Shown: positions 1 through 8,790 of the stretch, one piece after another
How positions within the stretch are numbered: position 1 is the stretch's first letter
Layout: every line of letters starts with the position of its first letter
Source of the DNA: Flexistipes sinusarabici DSM 4947
GTDB lineage: Bacteria; Chrysiogenota; Deferribacteres; Deferribacterales; Flexistipitaceae
Length of the DNA stretch: 64,000 nucleotides
Reading direction: 5' to 3'
Assembly (NCBI RefSeq): GCF_000218625.1
Contig: NC_015672.1
Coordinates: 1,835,451 to 1,899,450, forward strand
Position numbers and translations under genes: made by a program
Notes under the pieces: model-generated
Told to the model about the DNA's origin: nothing
Databases searched by the model: none
What the model saw: the letters and a program-made list of their open reading frames with translations, nothing else

Positions 1-306
1 TTTTCTAACATTTCCATATTTATTAAATACAACATTTACCCAAAAGTGTCAATGAATCTATTTTTATAAGAGCAGTGATATAAGGAGAAACCGTGAGGCG
101 TAATGCGAGAGGCGAGACGTTCAATGTTGGAGAAAGTGTAAGTAAATAGTTATTCATTGTTATTAATGGTTATTAATCGGAAAAGCCAGTTCTAACTTCA
201 CTGTTAAATATAAAAATTTATACAGATGGTACTTAAAACTTAGCACTTAGCACTACTTCCCTATCTCCCCACTTCACGCATCACGGCTTTAAGCATCACG
301 GTTCCT
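1..306. repeat. Composite dispersed repeat downstream of pheT
   Basis: No gene is visible. The stretch is one copy of a dispersed repeat whose parts recur in the same order elsewhere: a CGTTCAATGTT...GTGAAAGTG-like word (about 117-140), a TTATTCATTGTTATTAATGG block (about 150-180), an ACTTAGCACTTAGCAC block (about 236-252), a short pyrimidine-rich array with 8-bp period, and a terminal TCACGCATCACGGCTT word next to the pheT stop codon. The same order is seen at about 15720-16186 beside the tolC stop. It behaves as a gene-end-associated repeat; function unknown. Confidence 0.6.
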
Positions 307-2688
307 TTATCTCAACTCAGCAGAGTATTTTTCGGTCAGTCCTTCGATAATTTCTTCAAGAATCTTGTTTGTTTCCTCATCCGTAAGCGTCCTGTCCAGT
401 GCGGAATAGAATATTCTGAACGTCAGACTGAGTTTATTCTCACCGATCTTATCCCCCTGATAAATATCGTATATCACAGCATCATAGACCAGAGGACCGA
501 AATTTTTAATGTATTCAAGTAAGTCACCGGCATTTACAGTGTTATCCACCACAACCGATAAATCTTTATAAACAAACGGATAAACTGAAAATTTTTCATA
601 ATGAAAATCACCTTTCACTTTTTCATTAATCAGTTTTTCAAGATATATTTCACATAGGTAAAGATCTTCCTGAATATCTTCCTCTTCGGCAATATTAGGA
701 TGAAGCTGCCCTATAAAACCGTAACCTTTGCCTCCAACTTTTACTTCGGCAGATTTGCCGGGATGTAGAAAATCATACTTCTCATTTTTTTTATATTCAG
801 CATTTATTTTAAAGGATTTTAAAAGGTTATCCAGTACCCCTTTCATATAATAGAACGTATCCACCCGGCTGCCTGTATTCCAAGACAAAGGGAAAAAAGA
901 GGATGTGGCACAAAAAGCCAGCCCGGAAAGCTGCTCAGGAATAGATTCATTTCTGTTGATAAATGTCTTTGCGATTTCAAATAAGCGTATATTCTTAAAT
1001 CCCTGATTGATATTCTGTTTTGCTGCAGCAACTACACCGGGAAAAACATATGTTCTTAACGTATCCATATCTTCAGAGATGGGATTTAAAAGCTTTACAA
1101 AATTATCCTTTTTATCAAATCTACTCAAATAACGCTCACTCATAAACGAATAATTTATTACTTCATTGAAACCAAGTGTTTTAAGGCTGCTTTTTATATT
1201 TTTTGCTTTTTTGAGAAAAGATTCCGGAGGCACACTGTCGGCTGACAATCTGGGTACCGTAGCCTCAATATTGTTATAACCGTAAATTCTTGCCACCTCT
1301 TCCGCCAAATCCTGCCACCTTTCTATATCAATCCTGTAGGGGGGAACTTCTACCGTTAATTCTCCCTGCTTTGTTTTAACACCAAAGCCAAGCTCTTCCA
1401 GTATTTTCGCCATTTCTTTTTCGGAAATCTCTGTTCCAAGCAGTTTGTTTATTTTATCAACTTCAGCATTTACGGACAACGGAACATATTCTTTATAATC
1501 ATTGGAAAGAACGCCGTCAGCAACACTTCCGTCAGCATTTTCCTTAAGCAGCGATGCAGCATAATCCACCATTGAGAGTGTATTAACCCTGTCTATTCCC
1601 CGCTCGTATCTGTAAGATGAATCCGTCTGAAGGCCGAGTTTCCTTGCAGTCATTCTGATATTTTCCGGCTTAAAATAAGCACACTCCAGGAAAACATCTT
1701 TCGTATCATCATGAATCCCTGAATACTCCCCGCCCATTACACCGGCGATGCCTATAGGTTTCGATTCATCTGCAATCACCAGCATACTTTCATCAAGCAA
1801 GCGTTCTTTGCCGTCAAGCGTCATTATCTTCTCACCCGGCTTAGCCGTTCTAACTATAATCCCACCTTCAATTTCCCTCAGATCAAAAGTGTGTAAAGGC
1901 TGACCGTACTCAAACATGATGTAATTTGTAATATCGACAATATTGTTAATCGGCCTTACGCCAACAGCACGCAGTCTGTTCTGCATCCACAGTGGAGAGG
2001 GTTTTATTGTAACATCCTTTATAATTCTGCCCAGATAAACGGGGCACTTTTCCTCATCTGCAACCTTCACGTAACTGTAGTCAGATGCATTAAGGGATTT
2101 ATCACTTTTAATTTGGTATGAAGTTTTTTTCATTTTCCTTGAGTAAAGCGCAGCAATTTCTCTTGCCACACCCCTTACGCTGAGGCAGTCGGCCCTGTTT
2201 GGGGTAATACTGATATCAAGAACATAATCACCCAAACCGAGCACCTCATTTATGTCTTTATTTACCGGCGTATCCTCAGGAAGAGGCATAATCCCATCAC
2301 TTTTTTCTTCAAGATTCAGCTCAGCTGCAGAACATATCATACCAAAAGATTCCACACCTCTAAGCTTTGCTTTTTTAATTTTAAATCCACCCGGTAAAAC
2401 AGCCCCGACTTTGGCAAAAGGAATAATCTGCCCTTCAGCTACATTGTCAGCTCCGCATACCACATTATAAACATTTTCACCGTCATAAACTTCGCACACG
2501 GAAAGCTTGTCAGCATTGGGGTGTTTTTCCACTTTTTTAACTGCAGCGGTCACCACATTTTCAGCCGCTTCCAATTTATCCACGCCCTCAATCTCCAGAC
2601 CTGACATGGTTAACCTTTCTGCAAGTTCAAAGACTTCTATACCGGAAATATCTACAAAATCATTCAGCCAGCTTAAGCTTACCTTCAT
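307..2688 (-). CDS. pheT: Phenylalanine-tRNA ligase beta subunit
   Basis: This 793-residue protein is the large subunit of the alpha2-beta2 enzyme that charges tRNA-Phe in the cytoplasm. Its length is typical. In order it shows an N-terminal tRNA-binding OB-fold (about 40-150, with HPNADKLSVC and VVCGADN), the B3/B4 editing region (about 210-380), the B5 region (about 400-475), the catalytic-like core, and a C-terminal FDX-ACB anticodon-binding domain (about 700-793, starting near SVYPFVYKDLSVVV). It lies 9 bp after pheS on the same strand and is the last gene of the translation operon. The ATG start is supported by this tight spacing. Identification is secure. Confidence 0.98.
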   Translation of the reverse strand: MKVSLSWLNDFVDISGIEVFELAERLTMSGLEIEGVDKLEAAENVVTAAVKKVEKHPNADKLSVCEVYDGENVYNVVCGADNVAEGQIIPFAKVGAVLPGGFKIKKAKLRGVESFGMICSAAELNLEEKSDGIMPLPEDTPVNKDINEVLGLGDYVLDISITPNRADCLSVRGVAREIAALYSRKMKKTSYQIKSDKSLNASDYSYVKVADEEKCPVYLGRIIKDVTIKPSPLWMQNRLRAVGVRPINNIVDITNYIMFEYGQPLHTFDLREIEGGIIVRTAKPGEKIMTLDGKERLLDESMLVIADESKPIGIAGVMGGEYSGIHDDTKDVFLECAYFKPENIRMTARKLGLQTDSSYRYERGIDRVNTLSMVDYAASLLKENADGSVADGVLSNDYKEYVPLSVNAEVDKINKLLGTEISEKEMAKILEELGFGVKTKQGELTVEVPPYRIDIERWQDLAEEVARIYGYNNIEATVPRLSADSVPPESFLKKAKNIKSSLKTLGFNEVINYSFMSERYLSRFDKKDNFVKLLNPISEDMDTLRTYVFPGVVAAAKQNINQGFKNIRLFEIAKTFINRNESIPEQLSGLAFCATSSFFPLSWNTGSRVDTFYYMKGVLDNLLKSFKINAEYKKNEKYDFLHPGKSAEVKVGGKGYGFIGQLHPNIAEEEDIQEDLYLCEIYLEKLINEKVKGDFHYEKFSVYPFVYKDLSVVVDNTVNAGDLLEYIKNFGPLVYDAVIYDIYQGDKIGENKLSLTFRIFYSALDRTLTDEETNKILEEIIEGLTEKYSAELR

Positions 2689-2697
2689 TATCTACCT

Positions 2698-3711
2698 CTA
2701 AAACTGTTTTAAAAATTTCAGGTTATTATCAAAGAAAAGACGCAAATCATCTATGCCGTACCTAAGCATAGCAATCCTTTCGATTCCCATTCCGAAAGCA
2801 TACCCGGAATACTTTTCAGAATCATAATCAACTGACTTGAAAACTTCCGGATCCACCATGCCGCAGCCCAGAATTTCAAGCCACCCCGTGTTTCCACAAA
2901 CGCGGCATCCTTTCCCGCCGCATATAACACAGCCCATATCCACTTCCGCACTGGGTTCGGTAAACGGGAAAAAGCTCGGTCTGAACCTCACCGGCACATC
3001 ATCACCGAACATCCTTTTTACAAACAATGTCAGCGTACCTTTTAAATCCCCAAAAGTCACATCCTCGTCCACAAGCAAACCTTCCACCTGGTGAAACATA
3101 GGCGTATGTGTAACATCACTGTCACACCGGTACACCTTTCCCGGTGCAATCACCTTAACAGGCGGTTTTACCCTTTCCATAGTCCTGACCTGTACAGGAG
3201 AGGTATGTGTTCTCAAAAGTAAATCATCGGAGATATAAAAGGTATCCTGCATATCCCTGGCAGGGTGTTCTTTGGGAATATTGAGAGCCTCAAAATTATA
3301 GAAATCACTCTCCGCTTCAGGCCCGGTTTCCACTTCAAATCCCATGCTTACAAATATATCGACAATTTCATCATAGATACGCGTTACAGGATGTATGGAG
3401 CCTGCTGTAAAAGGAAACCCCGGCAGAGAAATATCGATGGACTCCGAATGCAGCTGGGCTTGTTTTTCTTTGAGTTCAACTTCTTTTTCCTTTGCTTCGT
3501 ATCTGGCTTCAAAGTCCTGCCTTATTTCATTAATTTTTTTACCAAGTTCAGCCCTTTGCTCGGCAGGCACACTTTTCATCTGTTTATTAAGGGACGATAT
3601 CTGCCCCTTTTTGCCCATATATTTTACTTTAACGGCATACAGGCGCTCAAGAGAGTCAGCCTGACTTATTTCTTCCACATATCCTTTTGCTGCAGAGAGA
3701 TCAAACTCCAT
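2698..3711 (-). CDS. pheS: Phenylalanine-tRNA ligase alpha subunit
   Basis: The 337-residue catalytic subunit of PheRS. An N-terminal coiled-coil tRNA-binding arm (about 1-90) is followed by the class II synthetase core, with motif 2 around FHQVEGLLVDEDVTF and the motif 3 region GFGMGIER-like (YAFGMGIERIAMLRYG near the C-terminus). A cysteine cluster (CVICGGKGCRVC) precedes GWLEILGCGMV; such a zinc-knuckle-like insert occurs in many bacterial PheS proteins. The gene is separated from rplT by about 100 bp containing a hairpin with a T-rich tail, so pheST may be partly uncoupled from the upstream ribosomal genes. Confidence 0.98.
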   Translation of the reverse strand: MEFDLSAAKGYVEEISQADSLERLYAVKVKYMGKKGQISSLNKQMKSVPAEQRAELGKKINEIRQDFEARYEAKEKEVELKEKQAQLHSESIDISLPGFPFTAGSIHPVTRIYDEIVDIFVSMGFEVETGPEAESDFYNFEALNIPKEHPARDMQDTFYISDDLLLRTHTSPVQVRTMERVKPPVKVIAPGKVYRCDSDVTHTPMFHQVEGLLVDEDVTFGDLKGTLTLFVKRMFGDDVPVRFRPSFFPFTEPSAEVDMGCVICGGKGCRVCGNTGWLEILGCGMVDPEVFKSVDYDSEKYSGYAFGMGIERIAMLRYGIDDLRLFFDNNLKFLKQF

Positions 3712-3774
3712 TACTCACCTCAAAAGACTTTCATCACAATGCTTATAAAAAACATAAAACGGAATCATTTTTAA

Positions 3775-3806
3775 CGGTAAAAATAAAGGGGTGCTGCATG
3801 CACCCC
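3775..3806 (-). terminator. Hairpin terminator/attenuator between rplT and pheS
   Basis: On the minus strand a perfect 7-bp GC-rich stem (GGGGTGC/GCACCCC, positions 3806-3800 and 3794-3788) closes a 5-nt loop and is followed by TTTATTTTT. This is a good Rho-independent terminator shape. It sits 10 bp after the rplT stop and 64 bp before the pheS start, so it probably reduces rather than abolishes read-through into pheST. Confidence 0.7.
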
Positions 3807-3815
3807 CTGATAATT

Positions 3816-4163
3816 TTAAGCGGAAACTTGTTTTACAAGTTGCTCAAATTCCTCCGGATTGTTGACAGCCAGCTCTGAAAGAGCTTTTCTGTCGATTTCA
3901 ATATTATTCTTTTTCAATAATGAGATGAGCTTACTGTAGCTCAAACCGTGCTGTCTTGCAGCAGCATTGATTCTTACAATCCATAATCTTCTGAAATCCC
4001 TCTTTTTCTGTTTACGTCCTCTGTAAGCGTGGGCAAGGGATCTCTCTCCCACCTCACGGGCTTTTTTGTAAACACTGTGGTTAACGCCCCTGAAACCTTT
4101 AGCCAGTTTCAGCCATTTTTTTCTTCTCTGGCGAGTTTTAAATCCGCCTTTTGCTCTTGGCAC
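3816..4163 (-). CDS. rplT: 50S ribosomal protein L20
   Basis: A 115-residue basic protein with the standard L20 sequence: N-terminal MPRAKGGFKTRQRRKKWLKL-type RNA-binding tail, then GFRGVNHSVYKKAREVGERS, then the globular domain with RRLWIVRINAAARQHGLSYS. It binds 23S rRNA early in 50S assembly and in well-studied bacteria also represses its own operon. It follows rpmI by 16 bp. Identification is certain; autoregulation here is inferred from the family. Confidence 0.98.
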   Translation of the reverse strand: MPRAKGGFKTRQRRKKWLKLAKGFRGVNHSVYKKAREVGERSLAHAYRGRKQKKRDFRRLWIVRINAAARQHGLSYSKLISLLKKNNIEIDRKALSELAVNNPEEFEQLVKQVSA

Positions 4164-4179
4164 AATTATCCTCCTTTAA

Positions 4180-4377
4180 TTACGTATAAGGTAAAAGTTT
4201 TTTAATGTTCTTGGCATCTTGCCCTTCCAGGATGCCAGGGTGGCGTAAGTCGCGCTTTCTTTTAGCGGTCTTTGAGGTGAGGATGTGCCTCAATCCCTGC
4301 TTTTTGTGTTTCACTTTGCCGGAAGCCGTAATTTTAAAGCGCTTTGCGGCTCCTCTGTGACTTTTCAACTTAGGCAT
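4180..4377 (-). CDS. rpmI: 50S ribosomal protein L35
   Basis: A 65-residue, very basic protein with the L35 pattern (MPKLKSHRGAAKRFKITASG, then HKKQGLRHILTSKTAKRKRDLRHP). It belongs to the large ribosomal subunit. It lies 13 bp downstream of infC and 16 bp upstream of rplT, the conserved infC-rpmI-rplT order. Confidence 0.98.
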   Translation of the reverse strand: MPKLKSHRGAAKRFKITASGKVKHKKQGLRHILTSKTAKRKRDLRHPGILEGQDAKNIKKLLPYT

Positions 4378-4390
4378 TACTACCTCCTAA

Positions 4391-4921
4391 TTACTCGTTG
4401 GATGGTCCTATAACCATCGTCTGCAATCTACCCTGCATCTCTGGTTTTTTTTCAACAACACAGAGATCACCGAGCTCCTTAACAACCCGGTCAAGCAGCT
4501 CAAGCCCGTGGTCTTTATATATCATTTCCCGACCTCTGAATCTGACCACGACCTTAACTTTATTTCCTTCAGATAAAAATCTTCTTATATGCTTCATTTT
4601 TGTATTGTAATCATGCTCTTCGATCTTAGGCCTGAATTTGATTTCTTTAACTTCGATTTGGTTTTGTCGCTGTTTTTTGCGGGCTTCTTTTTCTTTTTTG
4701 GCTTTCTCAAATTTAAATTTGCCGTAGTCCATTACCTTACATACAGGCGGCTTGGCCTGCGGCGCAATCTCAACCAGGTCGTATCCGCTTTCATTCGCAA
4801 TATTAAGAGCTTCCTCCAGAGAAACTATTCCTTTCTGTTCGCCATTTTCAAGAATCAGTCTTACTTCACTGCCGGTTATCTCTTCGTTTACCCTTTCCTT
4901 ATCGGCCTTTTTCGCTGCTAT
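4391..4921 (-). CDS. infC: Translation initiation factor IF-3 with apparent AUA start
   Basis: IF-3 binds the 30S subunit and proofreads start codon choice. The C-terminal domain is plain from the internal Met at 4732 (MDYGKFKFEKAKKEKE), but the N-terminal domain continues upstream in frame without any ATG, GTG or TTG: VNEEITGSEVRLILENGEQ, SLEEALNIANESGYDLVEI, then APQAKPPVCKV. The first residues of a normal IF-3 correspond to AUA at 4921-4919, placed 6 nt after a strong GGAGG that overlaps the thrS stop. That gives 176 residues, the usual length. IF-3 genes are known to use rare AUU/AUC/AUA starts for autoregulation. Taking the ATG at 4732 would delete the whole N-domain and is rejected. Confidence 0.93.
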   Translation of the reverse strand: MAAKKADKERVNEEITGSEVRLILENGEQKGIVSLEEALNIANESGYDLVEIAPQAKPPVCKVMDYGKFKFEKAKKEKEARKKQRQNQIEVKEIKFRPKIEEHDYNTKMKHIRRFLSEGNKVKVVVRFRGREMIYKDHGLELLDRVVKELGDLCVVEKKPEMQGRLQTMVIGPSNE

Positions 4922-4924
4922 AGA

Positions 4925-6847
4925 TCACCTCCACAAATTTGTACTTTTATTTTTTTCAAGTTCATTTATTACACCAATATATTCACTAAAATCAAGGTTA
5001 TTTTTATTTTCACCGCTTCTTAACCTAACAGATACGGTATTATTTTCAACTTCATCTTTACCGATTATTAACATATGAGGTATTTTTTCCAGCTGAGCTT
5101 CTCTGATCTTATATCCTATTTTCTCATTCCTGTAGTCCGTGTCAACCCTGAAACCCTCTTTTTTCAGTTTTTTTGCAATACTTTTGCAGTAGTCCAGCTG
5201 ATCGTCGGATATATTCAGAATTTTCACCTGAGCGGGTGCTATCCAAAAAGGAAAAGCTCCGGCATAATGTTCCGTTAAAACGCCGAAAAATCTTTCAAGA
5301 GAACCCAGCAGGGCTCTGTGAACCATAAAAGGTCTTTTCTCCCGGCCGTCGGAATCCACATATGTCATATCAAAACGCTCCGGAAGATTAAAATCGAACT
5401 GAATCGTGGTCATCTGCCACTCTCTGCCAATGGCGTCCTTAACCTTCAGGTCTATTTTAGGCCCGTAAAAAGCGCCTCCGCCTTCATCCATTTCAAAATC
5501 GATTCCGGATTTTTCTATGGCTTTGGTCAGGGATGATGTAGCTTTCTCCCACATGGCATCATCGCCTACACTTTTTTCAGGCTTGGTGGCAATATATCCT
5601 TTTATAGACGAAAAGCCGAAAGCCTTCCAGATATTCAGTGAAAATTCAAGAACCTCACTGATTTCATCTTCAATCTGTTCACTTGTGCAGATAATATGCG
5701 CATCATCCTGTGTAAATCCGCGCACCCTGAGCAGCCCGTGCAACACACCTGATCTTTCATAACGGTAAACCGTCCCAAGCTCGGCCCACCTTAACGGAAG
5801 ATCTCTGTATGAGCGTGTCTTTGTTTTATAAATCATTATATGAAAAGGACAGTTCATAGGTTTGATAAAATAATCCTGACCTTCTATATCCATCGGGGAG
5901 TACATATTGTCCGCATAAAAGTCGAGGTGTCCGGAAGTCTTCCATAAGTTGGATTTTCCTATGTGAGGTGTATAGAGTATCTCATAATCATTCTTAATAT
6001 GCTCATTTCGCCAAAAATCCTCTATCGTGAGTCTCATTTTGGAACCCTTGGGCAGCCAGCAGATAAGACCTGAGCCTATTTCATCAAATGAGGAGAATAA
6101 TTCAAGCTCTTTTCCAAGTTTTCTGTGGTCGCGCTTTTTTGCTTCCTCAAGACGTTGAATATATTCATCCAGCTCACTCTTTTTGAACCAAGCTGTTCCG
6201 TATATTCTCTGAAGCATTTTGTTGTTTTCGTCACCGCGCCAGTATGCCCCTGCAACTGACAAAAGCTTAAAATGCTTTATTTTGGAAGTGTTATCCAGAT
6301 GTGGACCTCTGCATAAATCTATAAAATCACCCTGCTCATAAAGGGAAACAACATCTTCATCCAATTCAGAAATTATTTCAGACTTATAGTTTTCCCCCAT
6401 TTCATTAAAAAGTTTTACCGCCTCATCTTTGGACATCTCTTTGCGTCTTATATCCATTTTTTCATCGGCAAGTTTTCTCATTTCCTTCTCTATCGAATTC
6501 AAATCCTCCGGGGTAAAAGGATTATCTATATCAAAATCATAGTAAAACCCGTCTTCGACAACGGGACCGATAGTAACTTTTGCCTCCGGAAACAGACGTT
6601 TTACGGCATGTGCCATTAAGTGGGCAGTGGAATGTCTTAAAATCTCCAAAGCTTCCCGGTCGTTTTTTGTAAATATTTTCAGATTGTCTCCGTCGGAGAG
6701 TTTATAATAAAGGTCTACCTGTCTGCCGTTCACTTCTCCGGCAATTGCATTTTTAGCCAAACCTCTGCCGATTTTTTCAGCCACATCAAGGACGGAAGCA
6801 CCTTCTTCAGCTTCAATACAGCTGCCGTCCGGCAGATATATATTCAT
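4925..6847 (-). CDS. thrS: Threonine-tRNA ligase
   Basis: This 640-residue class II synthetase charges tRNA-Thr. It has an N-terminal TGS domain (about 1-60), an editing domain with the HSTAHLMAHAVK motif (HxxxH, about 72) and CRGPH (about 180), the catalytic core with the zinc-site residues in MNCPFH and RGFTQDDAHI, and an HGTP anticodon-binding domain at the C-terminus. It is the first gene of the operon; its last codons (TGG AGG TGA) supply the infC ribosome-binding site. A short 5' leader without T-box features argues against tRNA-sensing control. Confidence 0.98.
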   Translation of the reverse strand: MNIYLPDGSCIEAEEGASVLDVAEKIGRGLAKNAIAGEVNGRQVDLYYKLSDGDNLKIFTKNDREALEILRHSTAHLMAHAVKRLFPEAKVTIGPVVEDGFYYDFDIDNPFTPEDLNSIEKEMRKLADEKMDIRRKEMSKDEAVKLFNEMGENYKSEIISELDEDVVSLYEQGDFIDLCRGPHLDNTSKIKHFKLLSVAGAYWRGDENNKMLQRIYGTAWFKKSELDEYIQRLEEAKKRDHRKLGKELELFSSFDEIGSGLICWLPKGSKMRLTIEDFWRNEHIKNDYEILYTPHIGKSNLWKTSGHLDFYADNMYSPMDIEGQDYFIKPMNCPFHIMIYKTKTRSYRDLPLRWAELGTVYRYERSGVLHGLLRVRGFTQDDAHIICTSEQIEDEISEVLEFSLNIWKAFGFSSIKGYIATKPEKSVGDDAMWEKATSSLTKAIEKSGIDFEMDEGGGAFYGPKIDLKVKDAIGREWQMTTIQFDFNLPERFDMTYVDSDGREKRPFMVHRALLGSLERFFGVLTEHYAGAFPFWIAPAQVKILNISDDQLDYCKSIAKKLKKEGFRVDTDYRNEKIGYKIREAQLEKIPHMLIIGKDEVENNTVSVRLRSGENKNNLDFSEYIGVINELEKNKSTNLWR

Positions 6848-6886
6848 TTATCACCTCGGTTGTTCTTATCAAAATATAAAATAGGT

Positions 6887-6916
6887 TTTATACAGTATTA
6901 TTGCACACTTTGTCAA
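6887..6916 (-). promoter_or_regulatory. Sigma-70-type promoter of the thrS operon
   Basis: On the minus strand a perfect TTGACA (-35, 6916-6911), an 18-bp spacer and TATAAA (-10, 6892-6887) precede thrS. The predicted start lies about 30 nt upstream of the ATG at 6847, with GAGGTGATAA as ribosome-binding site. It is the only strong promoter seen for the six-gene operon. Confidence 0.75.
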
Positions 6917-6995
6917 CTCTCAGTTGGATTTTAAGGGGATTTATGTATTTAAGTGCTCAGAAAATCAAAATTTAACAAATATCCGCATACTCTAT

Positions 6996-7131
6996 TTAAC
7001 TCTCTCCCTACTTCCCTACTTCCCTACTTCTCTACTTCTCTACCTCACTACCTCACTACCTCACTATTTCACCACTTCCCCATTTCACTACCTCACTCAT
7101 TACCCATCACGCGTCACGCATTACGGCTTAC
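6996..7131. repeat. Pyrimidine-rich octanucleotide array
   Basis: From about 7007 the plus strand reads as consecutive degenerate 8-mers (CCCTACTT three times, CTCTACTT, CTCTACCT, CACTACCT twice, then drifting), with consensus near CNCTACYT. It ends in the words ACGCGTCACGCATTACGGCTT. The last codons of the ATPase 3' fragment on the minus strand are inside the array end. The same array type occurs at 241-300, 16145-16186, 27455-27550 and, as its complement, at 14262-14310 and 26712-27080. Confidence 0.75.
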
Positions 7132-7445
7132 ACCTCTTGCCACCCATTTATCAAACTCCATTAAAACCAACAATCCTGTGGCAATTAGCAGCAATACAAT
7201 CCAGGTGTTTATTCCCACCGGCTGCACATCAAGAACTTCCTGCATTATAGGAATGTGCATACTTGCAATATGTACCAATTGAGCAAAAAGTACCATCGGT
7301 ACCAAAAATTTATTTTCAAAAAGCTTGATTTTCCAAATCTGAAGCGTTTCTGATCTGCTGTTAAATACATGAACATTTTCAAAAAGCACCATAAGAAGAA
7401 GGGCATAATTTCTAGACTCAAAAACAGAATATCCGCTGGAATAAA
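7114..7445 (-). pseudogene. P2A-type cation ATPase, 3' fragment
   Basis: In frame this encodes SSGYSVFESRNYALLLMVLF...NVHVFNSRSE and about 70 further residues with two hydrophobic segments, i.e. the last transmembrane helices of a SERCA/PMR1-type ATPase. It continues exactly the 5' part that ends at 10191: removing 7446-10190 and one TAAA copy restores FGAFYFFYSSGYSVFES without gain or loss of codons. The fragment has no ribosome-binding site of its own. The C-terminus (WVARGVSRNA) is encoded by the adjoining repeat. Confidence 0.85.
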
Positions 7446-7448
7446 GAG

Positions 7449-8633
7449 TCAACTATATTTAATTACGAAAAATTCTCTTTTTGTAAGTAAAGCAAATATG
7501 GTTCTCAGTAGCTTATTGCATAGTGCGATCATAGCCTTCCGGTGTGACATCCCCTCTGATTTCTTTTTCAAATAATATGCCCTGAAATAATCATTGAATT
7601 TCATAACCCCAGTGGCCATAAGATACAACGCTCTCCGAAGGGATTTGTTCCCCTTTTTGGTTACTTTCCCTTTGATATTTACGCTAGTACCAGACTCCTT
7701 AAATGATGGATCTATGCCTGCATAAGCAGAAAGTTTGTTCCTGTTTTCAAACCTGTTGATATCCCTTACTTCTGCGATAAAATGGGCAGCTGTGGTATTT
7801 CCTATGCCTTTGATAGAACTTAGTATTTCCATATCATCTTTTTTGGAATCGTTTATCTTATCTATAAAATCATTTGAAATCTCCTCAAGCTGGCTCTGAA
7901 GAAATTTAAGACTTTTTATGTTATGCTCCACAATCTTTGCGTAACCTTCTGATGATATACCTATAGAATCCACGGCAAGTTCTTTAAATCTATCATAAGT
8001 CAAAGAAAGTTTCCTGCCCTTCTTGCCCTTCGATGCTTTGTTAAACACTCCTTTCAATTTAGACTTCGGAGCCTTTCTTATACTTTCAGGGGTAGGGAAT
8101 ACCTCAAGGATATTAAGAATTGTATCATTGAAAATGTTGCATTCTTTGACAATCTCAGGAAATACCAAATTCAAATTCTGTTTGAGTTGGGTTTTTGTTT
8201 TGGCTATCTCTTTTACTATATTTTCCCTGAGCCTTGCCAATGCAGTCACCTCGTCCACCGAATAAGGAACAAAGCGATCTAAATATTCGATATTTTTAAA
8301 TATAAACTTTCCAATTGTAACAGCATCAAGCTCATCCGTTTTTGTCTTTCTCAGGGTTGAGCCCTCAGAAAATTTTTTTATCAAAGCGGGATTAACAAGA
8401 GCTGTTTTGAAATTGTTTGCACCTAAAAAAGACAACAGGTTTATGTGATAACTGCCGGTGGATTCCATGGCAATTATGATATCCTGGTAAAAATCTAGCT
8501 TGGATTTAAACTCCTCGAATCCGGCCCTGTTCATCTCAATACAGCCATTGTCAATGTTCTCAAGATCACCATTGATAACTGCAAAATTGAACTTATCTTT
8601 TGAAACATCAACACCGATAAAATACTTGAACAT
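7449..8633 (-). CDS. IS110-family transposase (DEDD)
   Basis: The 394-residue protein begins with the RuvC-like DEDD domain (GVDVSKDKFNFAV about residue 7; ESTGSYH about 58; KTKTDELDAVTIGKF about 97-111, supplying the conserved acidic residues). The C-terminal Transposase_20 domain follows, with SSIKGIGNTTAAHFIAEV (about 268) and YAGIDPSFKESG (about 305), containing the conserved Ser of the family (SG in ESGTS). It appears intact. IS110 recombinases act as tetramers guided by an RNA from the adjacent non-coding end; the candidate RNA is annotated separately. Confidence 0.93.
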   Translation of the reverse strand: MFKYFIGVDVSKDKFNFAVINGDLENIDNGCIEMNRAGFEEFKSKLDFYQDIIIAMESTGSYHINLLSFLGANNFKTALVNPALIKKFSEGSTLRKTKTDELDAVTIGKFIFKNIEYLDRFVPYSVDEVTALARLRENIVKEIAKTKTQLKQNLNLVFPEIVKECNIFNDTILNILEVFPTPESIRKAPKSKLKGVFNKASKGKKGRKLSLTYDRFKELAVDSIGISSEGYAKIVEHNIKSLKFLQSQLEEISNDFIDKINDSKKDDMEILSSIKGIGNTTAAHFIAEVRDINRFENRNKLSAYAGIDPSFKESGTSVNIKGKVTKKGNKSLRRALYLMATGVMKFNDYFRAYYLKKKSEGMSHRKAMIALCNKLLRTIFALLTKREFFVIKYS

Positions 8634-8659
8634 TTGTCACCTCGTGTTAAGTATTTGGT

Positions 8660-8790
8660 TAGGTCCCTAATCCAATCTCCCGATTAACAGAGGCTTTTAA
8701 GCCTAATCAACTAATGGGGACTTTAGGGACGGGGGACAGACTCAACTAGAAGCTTTTAAGCTTAAGACCTTTGAAGTCCTCTGTCCCTAA
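8660..8790 (-). ncRNA. Candidate bridge RNA (seekRNA) of the IS110 element
   Basis: Two adjacent stem-loops with large internal loops fill the transposase upstream region. Loop A: stem 8787-8780/8740-8733 (GGGACAGA with TCTGTCCC), capped by the palindrome AAGCTTTTAAGCTT (8750-8763). Loop B: stem 8730-8723/8670-8663 (GTCCCTAA with TTAGGGAC), capped by GGCTTTTAAGCC (8692-8703). Read on the transposase strand, loop A comes first and contains TTCAAAGGTCT (8775-8765), 10 of 11 identical to the target TTCAAAAGTCT in the IS5 end. Loop B contains TAGTTGATT (8713-8705), 8 of 9 identical to the element's own end TAGTTGACT. This matches the target-loop/donor-loop order known for bridge RNAs. The right-hand guides are less clear. 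Confidence 0.7.

Noticed and set aside
4391-4732. 113-residue IF-3 starting at ATG 4732
   Set aside because: It would lack the whole conserved N-terminal domain, which is encoded directly upstream in frame.
6848-6920. T-box leader before thrS
   Set aside because: The predicted leader is only about 30 nt, too short for a T-box, and lacks the T-box sequence.
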